A stretch of 64,000 nucleotides of DNA from Linyphia triangularis (taxonomy: Eukaryota > Arthropoda > Arachnida > Araneae > Linyphiidae): assembly GCA_963978545.1 (NCBI GenBank), contig OZ021723.1, positions 97,434,002 through 97,498,001 on the forward strand, in the 5' to 3' direction. Below the pieces are notes generated by a model. The model saw nothing but the letters and a program-made list of their open reading frames with translations, had not been told where the DNA came from and did not search any database. Position 1 is the first letter of the stretch, and each line of letters starts with the position of its first letter. Positions 47,785 through 58,639 of the stretch are shown one piece after another. The translations under genes and the position numbers were made by a program.

Positions 47785-50040
47785 CATTGAATTGAAAATG
47801 CAATGTTGCTCGATTCCATTTTTGTTTTAATTGTGTTTATATTGTGCGATATTGTATCGTCAGGGATTCCATTTATTTTGCACATGTTCACCCAACACAG
47901 TTCTCGACTTGACTTTAATGGTGCTTGTGGATAACGCTTTTTATGGCTGGGACTGGAGAATTGGGCACTGCTCTTCGGTGCCGGCCTATAAGCAAAATGC
48001 TGTGTGCGCGATAATGAGTTTTGGCGCCCCTTACATTGATATTGGGTATAGAAAACCCTTCAAAAGTGGTATGGGTACTCTATTAAAATTTGCTGACAGT
48101 TAATACCTGAAGTTGATATTTGAAATGTGTTAAAAACTAAGAAAACCACAAAAACTTAAACTAATAAGTAGTAATATATAATAAGGTATTTAGTACTTTT
48201 TATTTGTTTTTTAAAATGACCTTTTCTATTATTAATTCATGTAACTGACTTTTTCAAACTTCAATAAATAGGCTGTACTGTACTTGTGTAAAGAACAAAC
48301 TCCTAAATTCTTTTACCCAGTTTATAGTTTTGTCCGGTAGAAAGAAACTGATAAATTTTTTAACTGCTACACAAGATTTATTTTATTTAGTGCATCCATG
48401 AAAAAGTATATTAATGTAGAAAAAAAATTTCAGAAAATTTATTAAAATAATCACTTAACAGTGGACCTTCTTAATTACATACTTAAAAGTGGACTTTCCT
48501 AGCTTTAGCAGCCAAAAATTTTTTATTAATGCATCATAATTTATTAACAATGAAATATTTTCAATTAACAAAATTGCGAGACTGTCGAGTATTTCTTGCT
48601 AAAGAGTAGACTTTAGGTAGGTTAGGATAATTCGCGTTTAAAATTACATAAAAATTTAAATTTTTACAGTGTAATTTTTTTATATATTTTCTCATTTTGG
48701 TGCCCTTTTCAAAATCGCATGTGTGCGATTGCACACGCTTTAAGCCAGCCCTGCTGCTCTTCTCCCTCATGTACTTCATGCAAAGAGTGTTTTATAGTGG
48801 CAGTATTGGATAACATACCATTACAGACTTCCTATCAATGTATCTGTTGTGTTTGCTTTTATATGATTGCTTTACATTCGAAGCTTTCTTTTATTCAGCA
48901 CAGGTTGCTTTTGATCTTCCTGCCCTTTACATCGAAGAAGATATTTCTTGCCAGTGTTTACTGAATCGGACTGTGTTCTCCTCTCTCGTATACCTCGGAA
49001 GTCAAGAGTTTTGTGCTGTGTTGGGTAACTTGCCATCATATTATTCATATTGATGTATTTTTGTTTGTTGAGGCTTTTTATGTTACTTGTAATTAATGTG
49101 TAAGCTTTTTAATTTACTTGTGTTCTTCGAGCTTCATAGTCCTCTTATCCTATACTTGAGCAACTGTTGTATACAAAAATGAAAACCTTTTTCTTTTTTT
49201 TTTCTCTCTGAGAACTTCTGCTATTTTTAGTGGACTTTATCAGACTAAACTTGCCTAAAACCCTCCTCGGAATTAATTTCCGGCTGCACCACTTTTCTGT
49301 ACGCACATTAGTGCACAAGTTAATTCAGTAGTCGTCCAGTTTATTTTCATCTCATCAAGTCACTATTGAGGGTCAAAGGTCAGATTTTAAAATGATTATA
49401 TGTTTTTTTTTTTTTTTTATTATATTTATGTGTGATTAACCAAAAGGTAATGTTTAGTTTTGTTAGAAAAGATACCTTCTAAAAAATAAACCAAAATAAG
49501 TTTAATATTAATTTTTAGCCTTTTAAGTTTAATGTTTAAATGATTATTAATTTATTTAAAATGTAATACTTTAAATTTATTAAACATAGTTAAATGCTTA
49601 TGTTTAAATGATTATTAATTTATTAAAAATGTAATAAATTAAATTTATTAAATATAGTTAATTGCTTACGTTTAAACATTTTATATTTGTTAGATTAAAT
49701 TTAATGCCATGTGAGCATTGCTGAATCCATACACTACCTCCCAAATCAACCTAGATCACTGATTTTAAGTTACAAAAAAAATTTATGTGAGGCCATGCAG
49801 GTTTTCTCAACATAATTATTGCTTACCATACTTTGACAGCATTATTAAAGAATAATTCTTGTTTTGGGTTTTCTGGCTTATCATTACAGTTCATGCTTAG
49901 AAATCAGTTTGTCTTTTCAATTCACTCAAAACTCTTCTTGCTGTTGAATTTGTAAGAGTGTTTGCAACTTTGTTCTTTGATGGTAAGTAACTATCTTCCA
50001 CCAGTACCTTAAAAAAAGAAGTATATGTTCGCTTCCCTTA
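47785..50040 (+). repeat. Segmental duplication, copy B (keeps an empty site)
   Basis: This is colinear with copy A but lacks both large insertions. It preserves the pre-insertion P-element target at 48327-48334. It contains exon-like blocks at 47883-48066 (frame includes AVCAIMSFGAPYIDIGYRKP) and 48903-49027 (frame includes VAFDLPALYIEED), both bounded by AG and GT-like signals. Their meaning is uncertain, as discussed for the ~200-bp repeat family. Confidence 0.8.
49897..50010 (-). pseudogene. Exon-like ORF shared by both duplication copies (copy B)
   Basis: This is the counterpart of 46350-46469, with TAA in place of a lysine codon near the end. See that entry for the coding argument and its limits. 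Confidence 0.3.
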
Positions 50041-50560
50041 TAAGTTGTTGGCATTTTTGAAATACATATTGCTTACTGATTTTCTGGGTTGTGTCCAAAA
50101 AGTAACTCAACTGGAACTAATACAGTAACTTTTTTACAGTATAAAAGTATTGGGGATTTGTATCGATTTTGAAGAAAAATTTTTTTTTTTTTTTTTTTTC
50201 CTGCTATTTTTCCGCTGCAGCTCCAATATTTTGAAATAATCAAGTAACCACTACTAAATTTGCTATCCACTCTATCATCGCACCAATTAGAAAGAATATC
50301 TTCAATTTATCCTTCATCTTCTTGAAAGTTAGCGCTGATAGTCGTAAGTTGCTCTCTGATATCTTGTGTTTGTTGTTGCTGCATTTATTGAGCGTGTTTC
50401 TTTGAGGGATGTCTTAAATATGTGTTACAGACTAAGTTTAGAAGACCAAAAAGTTACTCAGTTGGGCACATTTCACCTGTTTGGTTTTTTGTATCAGTAG
50501 GAAGCTGATGACACTTGATTCCAGGATATAAAAAATCAAGTTGAGTCTAATTAACCATTA
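50041..50560. other. Unassigned flank
   Basis: The phrase CCAAAAAGTAACTCAACTGG near 50095 recurs as CCAAAAAGTTACTCAGTTGG near 50447, which may mark ends of a small repeat. A T20-type tract lies near 50180. No gene was recognised. Confidence 0.3.
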
Positions 50561-50562
50561 AG

Positions 50563-50911
50563 CAGAGTGGCCAAAGAACCTGAAAATCGGGGAAATGTCA
50601 AGGAATTTTTTATAATTTCACAAAAATTCGGGAAATTTTCTGGCACATTTTCCCGTTCATCCGTATTTTAACGTTGTTTACCCGAAGGTTTGTGGTGGTA
50701 ATCGTTAGAAGTTTAATGCTACGGAATAATTTAAACTTTTCATTACCACCAATACTATTTTTAAAAGAAGTTGGCATGTTATCTGTTTAACATTTGTGTT
50801 CTATTTGATCAGTGTCTACACATCTGAAAAATTGGTGAAATAAGGGAATTTTTTAAAAATCGGTTGAGGAATTATCAGGGAACTTTTTTCCTGAATTTTG
50901 TGGCTACTCTG
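50563..50911 (+). mobile_element. CAGAGTGGCC MITE, copy 3
   Basis: The ends are CAGAGTGGCCAAAGAACC and GTGGCTACTCTG. ATTAAG occurs at both 50557-50562 and 50912-50917, a 6-bp direct repeat; the other copies show 5 bp. The body matches the 24654-25092 copy with deletions. Confidence 0.8.
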
Positions 50912-51187
50912 ATTAAGGCAAAGATCTATTTGGTTTTCTGCCAGTTTATGTCTCCTTCTAAAAATCCTTGGCCTGCACACACTTTTCTTGATATTGTATG
51001 TTTAAAATCGTTTATTTGGGTTTTTCTTTCCAAAAATCAACAAGGCATCTGCATACGTTCAAACCACTTATGATTAATCAAAAAAGGTTTTTAAAGGCAA
51101 TGTGGAAAACACATTATGTTAATGTTATGCTTGATTATATTTGTGTGTACTTAAAACTTCCAAAAATAGAAAAGTCTTGTTTACTGT

Positions 51188-52175
51188 CATGGTTGTCAAA
51201 AACCTGTCAAACCTGTTGACTGTCAAAAACCTTGAAAAGTGCTTGAAAAAAAATCTTTCATTTTCAAGTTCTTGAAAACCTTGAATTCTGTAAAAATACG
51301 TTTTAAAGTGCTTGAATTTCATTTTATTTTCTAAAAACTTCAATTCAAGCTGATTAGAAAAGCCAGAATATAATATTGAAGCCTATGTGTTAGATTCGCA
51401 CTTTGCACCATGTGTACTTTGTGTATCAAAAATATGATGGGAGAAAGTGCTTTAAAAAGCTATGCAAAGAGTAAAAAATGGATTTAGTTTCTTAAAGAAG
51501 TTTGATGGGGATTATTCGAACTATTTATAATGATAAAAAATACCCCAAAGCGGAAATATTTCTCAACAATCAACGTCGTCAGCTTGATGGAGGCGCATGT
51601 AATTGAAAACGAAGATTTAGATACGGAAATACTATGGACATTGAAAATTATAAAAAAAATCACAGCTCTTATGAATTAAATGAAAATATTGATAAATTAT
51701 GTTATAAATTAGCCGATAACGTGATTGCATTTAAATTCTAAATTTTTTTTGTGGAGAAAAAAATTGCATATTATACAGTATTTGAAATCAAGCCTTCAGA
51801 ATAGATTGGAAGACAGTTTAATCAATAAGACTTTTGTATTATTATTTGAGACAGTTAAATGGATGTTCACATATGATATTGGCGTAGTTAAAATGTGAGT
51901 TCTAGCTACTTTACTTCGGTTTCTATGGGACATAGTTCTGCATTTGATATATTGGAAGTTTCTTTTTTCTATTGTAACCTTAAAATTTTCATTTAGGTGA
52001 AATCTATAAAACATTTTTTCCCCTATATACTCGATTTGAACATGTACCGTTTGCCAATAACAAAATTTTTGGATTTTTTTTAATGTATTTGTTTTGATAA
52101 CGCCATCCTTGAGAAGTGCTTAAAAAGTCCTTGAATTATTTCTCCTTCATGGGGGGGGGGGGTTTACGAACCATG
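51188..52175. mobile_element. 988-bp TIR element; TSD hidden by a later insertion
   Basis: The ends are CATGGTTGTCAAAAACC and GGTTTACGAACCATG. The left flank is ACTGT (51183-51187). The right flank reads ACT and is then cut by the 52179-52536 element. Skipping that element and one copy of its duplication, the right flank reads ACTGT, giving a perfect 5-bp TSD. The edges share CTTGAAAAGTGCTTGAAA-type phrases with the CAGGGTTCCC family. A G12 run lies at 52151-52162. Confidence 0.75.
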
Positions 52176-52178
52176 ACT

Positions 52179-52536
52179 CAGGGATACCAGTTTTCCTCCT
52201 TTTGGAGGATTTCCTCCTTTTTTGGTTTTTTATGTAACATTTTCCTCCTCTTTGTCCCTGTCTTGAGGATCCACATTTTTCTGATCTGAACCAGTTTTTC
52301 CTGCAAAAAGTATACTTTTCCCTCTTGGCTCCCCTTTCCTCCCAGATTACTTCACTAACTTCTAATATTTGAAATGTAATTATTATATAGTATGAGAAAT
52401 TTCATTGTATCTTTAAAATTATTGAATCATCCTTCCTGCATACTCTTTTGTTGAATTTTTGTGTATTCCACCCGCGAGTTTTTTCAACGAATTTTTGAAT
52501 TTCCTCCTTTTTGCTCTCTGATCACTCTCATCCCTG
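52179..52536. mobile_element. 358-bp MITE abutting the previous element
   Basis: The ends are CAGGGATACC and CTCATCCCTG, flanked by ATGACT at 52173-52178 and 52537-52542. The target lay at the very edge of the 988-bp element, so this insertion is younger. The interior is pyrimidine-rich with repeated TTTCCTCCTTTT. A 6-bp duplication was read directly. Confidence 0.8.
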
Positions 52537-52542
52537 ATGACT

Positions 52543-53270
52543 GTATAAAGTTTTAATCGTTTCTCACCTAATCATTTATGAGTCATATTTTTTTTTTTTT
52601 TTTTTTAAGCTTTAATAAGCTCTAGACAACATTCTCTTTAAATGGATAATTCCAATCAACCAATGGTCAAATCGGCAGGTCAATGAATTTTATTAATTTT
52701 AGGTGTAAATGTAGTATTAGTACATTGAATTAAAAAAATCACATTTAAAGATTTTTTAAAAAGTTAGTTTCAAAGTTACGTATTTTTGAAAATTTAAAAA
52801 AAAAAAAAAACATCATCATTTAACTATCTTGAAATGGTTGTAACTCAAGAACTAATCGACCTAGAGAGCTAAAATGTTTGTCAGTTTATTCAGTTTTACA
52901 TTATCTTTGATAAAATATATAACACATGACAAAGTTTTTTTTTTAACAATATTTATTTTTTAATTAAAAAAAAGTTTTTATGGAAAATTTAAAATCGGAA
53001 TTTTAATTTTTTTGAAAAAATATATTATATTTAACCATCTTTTACAAACATTCTTGCAAAATTTCAAGATGGTACTCCCATGGTATCATAGGGAGAAAAA
53101 ATTCTGTATGATTATCTGTGCAATTTTTGTATAAAAAATACATGTTGTTAAAAAGCAATTTAAGTATCGAATGTGGCTCATTTGTGTGTAAAATACTGTT
53201 TTCTAGTCATGTAAATCAATATCAATTTTCAGACGAAATAATAGTCTGCAATTTGTTACACTATTTGAAG
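52543..53270. other. A+T-rich sequence, nothing recognised
   Basis: Homopolymer-rich (T tracts near 52590, A tracts near 52798) with no coding or repeat signal. Confidence 0.4.
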
Positions 53271-53279
53271 AAAGAGGTG

Positions 53280-54520
53280 TCTTGTTGACTCCATACTCAA
53301 AATCTGGTTAAACTTATCTCTTCAAACAACTATTTCAGTAAAGAATTTTTATGATGATGATGAAGTAAGCAGATAAATGCCTGGGAAAAAGGACTGTTTC
53401 TGTGAGGAAGGATGTTTTAGGTAAGCCTGTTCATATACAAAAGAGACTAATTTTGGGAAACTTATGAGAAGGTAATTGACTTTTCAAAGTTTGCAGAGTT
53501 GAGACCAAAAAACTGTATGATTGCTGGTGTCAGTAGTACACATTCTGTGTGTATCTGCATAGTACACCAGAGTATTAAATTGATGATTGCTGGAGGTAAT
53601 TTACATAAAATCAAACTACCTAAATCTGATAATCCTCTTACAACATATAATGAATGCCTGGCTAAGATTATGTGCAATCCCCTCCAGCACAATTCATGCT
53701 TTTTAAACGACTATGAAAACCAGAGTTGCCACAGAACAGGGAAATGTCAGGGAGCTTTCTGATTCTGGAAAATGTCAGGGAACTTTTTTAAATTTCATGA
53801 AAATCAGGGAAATTTTGTATTGCTTAAGGCACGTTCATCCATATTTTGGTGCTATTTACATGGATATTTACTGTGGTAAACCATCAGAAGTTTAAATTCA
53901 CGGAATAATTTAAACTTTTCATTACCAGCAAAATTGTTTTTTAAAAAATTGCATATTATCTCTTTAGCACACATGATCTATTTGATCAGGGTGTCTAGAC
54001 ATATGGAAAACCTAAGAAAATTGGGGAAATTTGAAAAAAGTTTTACCAAAAATCAGTGAATTTTTTAGAAATCTGTCCGGGAATTATCAGGGAACTTTTT
54101 TTCCTGAATTTTGTAGCTACCCTGAAAACTTTCCCAAAATTGATGATTTTAAAGAAGCTCTGATGGGATGTATTGTAGAAGATATGACGAAAAATACCAC
54201 ATAGAAACAATTGATTACGACAATCTTTTTTTTTTTTTCTTCTTTTTTTTTTTCTTTCCTGAAAAGAATTGTCACTGGGAGAAAATAATTCTTAAAAATA
54301 TATCTTTTAAAAGATAAAGTTAAAGAAGAGGTTAAAGTTTCTTTCCTTCATCCAAGAGGATCATCAATATCATTCACATATCCAAGAAAAGCAGACATTT
54401 TGACAGTTCCAAAAAACTTTATTTTGTGTAAATTGAATCCTATTACTGCAATAGGTAGAATGTACAAAGTCCCAAAAGAGAAGATAATAAGAGCTACAAA
54501 AATGTTGCTCCAGAAGGGAA
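53280..54520 (+). pseudogene. Broken transposon-type protein gene, N- and C-terminal parts
   Basis: Plus-strand frames give, in order, FYDDDEVSR, a stop, MPGKKD, PVHIQKRLILGNL, DFSKFAELRPKNCMIAG, THSVCICIVHQSIKLM and NECLAKIMC. The frame is then cut by the MITE at 53721-54124 and resumes as PKIDDFKEALMGCIVEDM. After a gap a C-terminal module (VKVSFLHPRGSSISFTYP) runs to about 54520. I recall this order from a protein repeated many times in invertebrate and fish genomes, without a firm superfamily name. Stops, frameshifts, the MITE and loss of the middle region make it dead. The missing middle is represented by a separate copy at 57290-58235. Confidence 0.65.
53721..54124 (+). mobile_element. 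CAGAGTGGCC MITE, copy 4, inside the transposon gene
   Basis: The ends are CAGAGTTGCCACAGAAC and GTAGCTACCCTG, with a perfect 5-bp duplication AAAAC at 53716-53720 and 54125-54129. It lies in the open frame of the broken gene, so it arrived after that gene. Confidence 0.88.
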
Positions 54521-54601
54521 AAAAAAAATGTTTTAAGATGGCTGCTTCATTGCAGCTATGTGAGAGTTTAACTTAGCAAACTTTTACCATTAGATTGTAA
54601 G

Positions 54602-54776
54602 CCGACCAAACGGTATAGTGGTTAGCGTGCTAGCTTCTGAACCGCGAGGTTGCGGGTTCGAGTCCCGTGTTTGGCATGGATGTTTGTAAATGTATGTTGG
54701 CTTGTCTAATGACGAATGTTTCGGCGCATTATAGCCCTCGTGTTGCTGACGGCGCCAGATAATCTGAATACAACCA
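54602..54776 (+). mobile_element. tRNA-derived SINE, copy 2 (plus strand)
   Basis: This 175-bp element has a tRNA-like head (TAGTGGTTAGC, perfect B box GGTTCGAGTCC at 54655-54665), a unique body and a CAACCAACC tail. It is flanked by a perfect 16-bp duplication ACCATTAGATTGTAAG at 54586-54601 and 54777-54792. The perfect TSD implies recent, LINE-driven insertion. The partner copy is at 12762-12935 on the other strand. A 63-codon minus-strand ORF across it is incidental. Confidence 0.93.
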
Positions 54777-54792
54777 ACCATTAGATTGTAAG

Positions 54793-55635
54793 TAAACAGT
54801 TTGTTTTTAAAAGTTCACTACCTTATATTGTTTACCTATCATAACCCTTCAGTTAAAATGGTAATGGGCACGAGTTTTACAGAATTTACAAAGATATAGA
54901 ACAGATATTTTTATTGCGTATAATAGTACTGTAATAGTTTGAAAAAAAATTTGCTATAAAGTGATTAATTTAACCAAATAAATAAAATATAACAAATTAA
55001 ACACTAATATATTGTTTCATAATTAAGCTTAATTTGCATAAAGGGAAATATTATTATTTTAGACATGAATTTATACTCAAATTACTTTTTAACATCACAT
55101 AATATGGTTTTTATAAAAAAAATACCCAAAACATTCATACAGATATAGTTTTTTTTTCTTTATGATAGCATAAGAGTACCATCATAAAATTTGATGAAAA
55201 TGTTCCCAAGAGATAACCAAATATAATACGTTTTTTTCGAAAAAATTAAAAATTCTGTTTTAAAGTGTTTAAAAAATGTCTAAGACAAATTTACAAAAAA
55301 AAATATTGTTTAAAGTAAGTTGATCGTATTATATATTCAATGAAAGACAGAAAGAAAACCTCAATAAAATAACACAGATATCAACCCTTTAGATCAAATA
55401 GTTCCAAAGTTAGTCATTTAAAGATTGGGAAACTATGCAACATTCGTGAATTTTTCAAAATTTAAAAAGTTCGTAACTATGGAAGAAACACACATTTTTT
55501 AATTTTTTTTTTAACTTTACTGTTTTTATTTCAGAAGCAAGTTCAACAAAATATTAAAACATTCCAACACATTGAGTTGAAAAATTATTTTTTATTGGTT
55601 AATTTCATGTGGAGTTACCCAAATGTAAGTTTTTA
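54793..55635. other. A+T-rich sequence, nothing recognised
   Basis: No inverted or tandem structure and no coding signal were seen. Confidence 0.4.
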
Positions 55636-55639
55636 ATTG

Positions 55640-56430
55640 TAGTATATAAAACCAATATGTTATTTGTGTTGTTCAGCTTGATTAGAATTATTGATAGAAA
55701 TTCAAAATTATTTACAACTTTAAAAAAAAAATGTAGTCTCTTGTATACTACGGGCATTTTCTACTGTGCTTATTTTTAAAAGTAAGGAGTTTAAAATTAA
55801 TCTGAAATTTAATAGTCTTGTTCCTTTGATTCTTTTTCACTTAGTCCTTTGTTAGTTTAAAGAAACTTCACCTTAATTTATTGTACAGTCATCCAAGTCG
55901 CACATTGTTGAGAGAACAAAGCTTTTGACAAAGTGTACTAATGGGATATTTAAATGTCTGCAAAATAAAGGGACCATATATTAATAGCAAGAGTTGTAGT
56001 TAGTATTTTAAGGAGTTGAAAATGATTGTGATGTGAAAGAGTTTTTATTTATAAAAAAAAGACTAATGTTATTTTTGCAATTATTGCCATAAAAAGTAAC
56101 CAACAAAAAATTGGAACTAACACTAAAAATTTTTTTAAACCAGTATGCTCATATGCATTACATTTATTGGTACAGTCAAAGTAGAATTTATTAAATTTCC
56201 TTTTCTCTTTTTAGTGAAGTTAGGAGGCTCAAGTGTTTAGTGAAGATTTCCAGGCATGCAATGAATGTTTTAGAAATTCTGCCACTTAGTTTAAAATGTG
56301 TGAAGTGATATTTATTAGTTGGAGGTAAGAGTGGCATTATTAGAAAGTGTATGCTTAAAAAGTGTTTTCTATGGCAAATAATATTGATTAAAAAACCTTT
56401 GAACTACATATTATGTAATGGGCAATTCCC
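55640..56430 (+). repeat. Duplicated block X, copy 1
   Basis: This aligns with 61005-61440 through shared phrases GTGTTGTTCAG, TTATTGGTACAGTCAAAGTAGAATTTA and TTTGAACTA. Around 55830-55890 (GTCCTTTGTTAGTTTAAAG) it also matches the extreme right end of the window (63935-63975). It contains the 110-bp exon-like island at 56215-56324. Confidence 0.65.
56215..56324 (+). other. 110-bp exon-like island, copy 1
   Basis: It is preceded by TTTTCTCTTTTTAG and followed by GTAAGAG. It matches 61230-61339 over exactly 110 bp without indels at about 75% identity, and the splice-like edges are kept in both. One frame is open for 31 codons here (EVRRLKCLVKIS...) but closed in the partner. A non-coding RNA exon or a fossil exon is therefore more likely than a coding exon. 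Confidence 0.35.
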
Positions 56431-56434
56431 CAGT

Positions 56435-57285
56435 GTTGATTGTAAATATTGAAGAAAATCTTCACATATAAATTAAATTTGTAGAATAAATATCAATGGA
56501 AAATTATTAAATTTATTTTTAAAATGTTTACTATATCCCAATACACAGGAAACATGCTTAAAAACGTTTTTGGAAATATTTTTAATAAGTATTAAAACAA
56601 TTTCAAATTTGATGTCGGTCGTAAACACACAAATTAAGAAACTTGACTATGTCTAACAAATGATCAAAAGTCTGTAAATTGTTAAGCAATTTCAATGTAA
56701 GATAATTTTTACTCTAAAGTATATAAATATTAAGGTATATTATGCCTTTTTCCAGTAAAATAATTTATTATATAAATTAATTAAAATTATTTTTCTTTTG
56801 GTGTTGGTGGTAAAATGTTGGTGTCGCTGTTAAATTGTGTGAAAAAAAATTGGTGTTGTTCATAAAATGTGCTGAAAGATGTGCTTGATGTAAATAGATA
56901 GTTATAAGAACAAATATAAAACTTAAGTTAACTTTTAGTAATATTACATAACTATTTCATTAATTTTTGTAAAAATTTATATGAAAAATAGCCTAAATTT
57001 CTTTTAAACTAGTAAGATATATAAGCATTTCCCTGTTCAACAAAATGTTAAAAAACATAGTTTTCAATTTATAGTAGGAATATATAATTAGATATATTCC
57101 ATAAATGTGAACTGTTCTCTGTTTCCTTTGGAAATAGAAGATTTAATGAATTAGCTACTACATTTTCTAGTATGGTCTATAGTTTTATTTTCAGTGTATG
57201 GTCATATGAAACTGTAATCGGAGAGATGCATCACAATAGTTTTAATTTCATTGTCAGTTACTTGATTGGCATATCCAAGATAGGA
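56435..57285. other. A+T-rich sequence, nothing recognised
   Basis: Only short low-complexity stretches were seen, for example GGTGTTGG repeats near 56800-56830. Confidence 0.35.
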
Positions 57286-57289
57286 GGTT

Positions 57290-58235
57290 ATCCTATTTTG
57301 CTAGAATCTAATTAAGTATTTATATGTAAAGAAACTGCTGGTAGATCATACGTTTTGTGGGTTTCATCATCACTATCCAATTCTTCAAGATTACTTTATA
57401 TTATATATGTATGTATGTCTATATCTATATATATATGAAGACTAGGATTCAATTCTACAGCCACTACAACAAATTGCTGGACTGTGTTCCCTATTACCTT
57501 TCTGTTTTGACATGGTGTCAAAAAGTTCTCTTAACTGCTGTACCCACCTATTCTTTTCATGACTCTTTTGCCATGTGAACTTAGCAAAAGTTCCTGGTTA
57601 ATTTTTTTCATTCGACGTTTCAACTATTTTAATGGATTGGAAAACAAGTATTTTCTCTGTTTGAATTGTGACCTTTGATCATCTGAAAATACATTAACAT
57701 ATTCAATCCTACTCTAATTAGCCTCTAACATTGAAAAACCATAACCCATAAATTTGCAAATTTATTGTTTTGCTTATTCTAAATTATCAGAAACTACGTT
57801 ACTCAGAGTTATGTCTATCAATCCATGTATGAGCCGAAAACACAGTTGGCTGTGAATGTATCCAATGGGCAGATTGGATGTCATTCTAAAGAGTGTGTTG
57901 CATTTTCAGAAAAATCTAACTAAATGACTAGTTTTTGTACCAACTTTTGACTTCAAATATTCATATTACCTGGTTTTGTTTTATAAACTTATGTATAAGG
58001 AAGAGGCTTAAAGATGATTTACTAATTTATCAAGCATTCCTTTTACAGTGCAATATTTAATCTTTATCCTTCTCTATCACCTTTTGCCATTTTACTGGCT
58101 GGTTCTCATTGTCAGGTTGGAAGTTAAGAATTTTATTACTGCAACTACTATATTGAATAGACATGCATATTTTGGATGATATGTCACATGCAACCACATT
58201 TATAAAATCAAAAAATTCAGTAGGGAGGTGGGTTG
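57290..58235 (-). pseudogene. Broken transposon-type protein gene, middle part (minus strand)
   Basis: Read on the minus strand the order is PVKWQKVIEKDKD, TVKGMLDKLVNHL, LDFSENATHS, DIQSAHWIHSQ, FSDDQRSQFKQR, LLLSSHGKRVMKRIGGY, KVIGNTVQQF and an acidic tail. I associate the order DFSEN, IQSxHW, FSDGxxSQFK, SHGKxxxDxxGG with the same widely dispersed family as 53280-54520. Here FSDG reads FSDD and several stops and frameshifts are present, so the gene is dead. The MITE at 58240 sits at its upstream edge. Confidence 0.6.
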
Positions 58236-58239
58236 ATGA

Positions 58240-58633
58240 CAGGGTTCCCATGGTCATTGAAAGTCCTTAAAAGTGCTTAATATTTTTTGAACTTGTTTTC
58301 AAGGCCTTGAAAATGCTTAAAGGTGCTTAAAAGTCCTTGAAAATGCTTAGAAGTCCTTAATTTTGACACATGTTGTCCAACTGCAAAATTTATAAAAGCA
58401 TAACTCGGACTTGCTATTCCCGCGTGACCGCCACTTATCTGCACCGTACAGGAGTTTTCCTACATATTTGTATTACGCATCCACCAACTTGTAACTTTTT
58501 GGTAGAATATACTTTATTAAAAATTTAAATACAGACATGATGCATGAAAACAAATTTTCATAGGTCCTTAAAAACATTAATTAGGTCATTAAAAGTCATT
58601 GATTTTCATTCTGTGATTTGAGTGGGAACCCTG
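58240..58633 (+). mobile_element. CAGGGTTCCC MITE, copy 2
   Basis: 394 bp with ends CAGGGTTCCCAT and GTGGGAACCCTG. The flanks are GATGA (58235-58239) and GAGGA (58634-58638), a 5-bp duplication with one mismatch. It is about 90% similar to the 23142-23548 copy by eye. Confidence 0.85.
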
Positions 58634-58639
58634 GAGGAT

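Noticed and set aside
50095..50470. Small element bounded by CCAAAAAGTAACTCAACTGG phrases
   Set aside because: The two phrases are closer to direct than inverted repeats, and no flanking duplication was found.
54601..54675. Functional tRNA gene
   Set aside because: A and B boxes are good, but the acceptor stem is imperfect, the sequence continues into a SINE body with a tail, and it is bounded by a target duplication.
54590..54781. 63-codon minus-strand ORF
   Set aside because: It is the reverse complement of the SINE.
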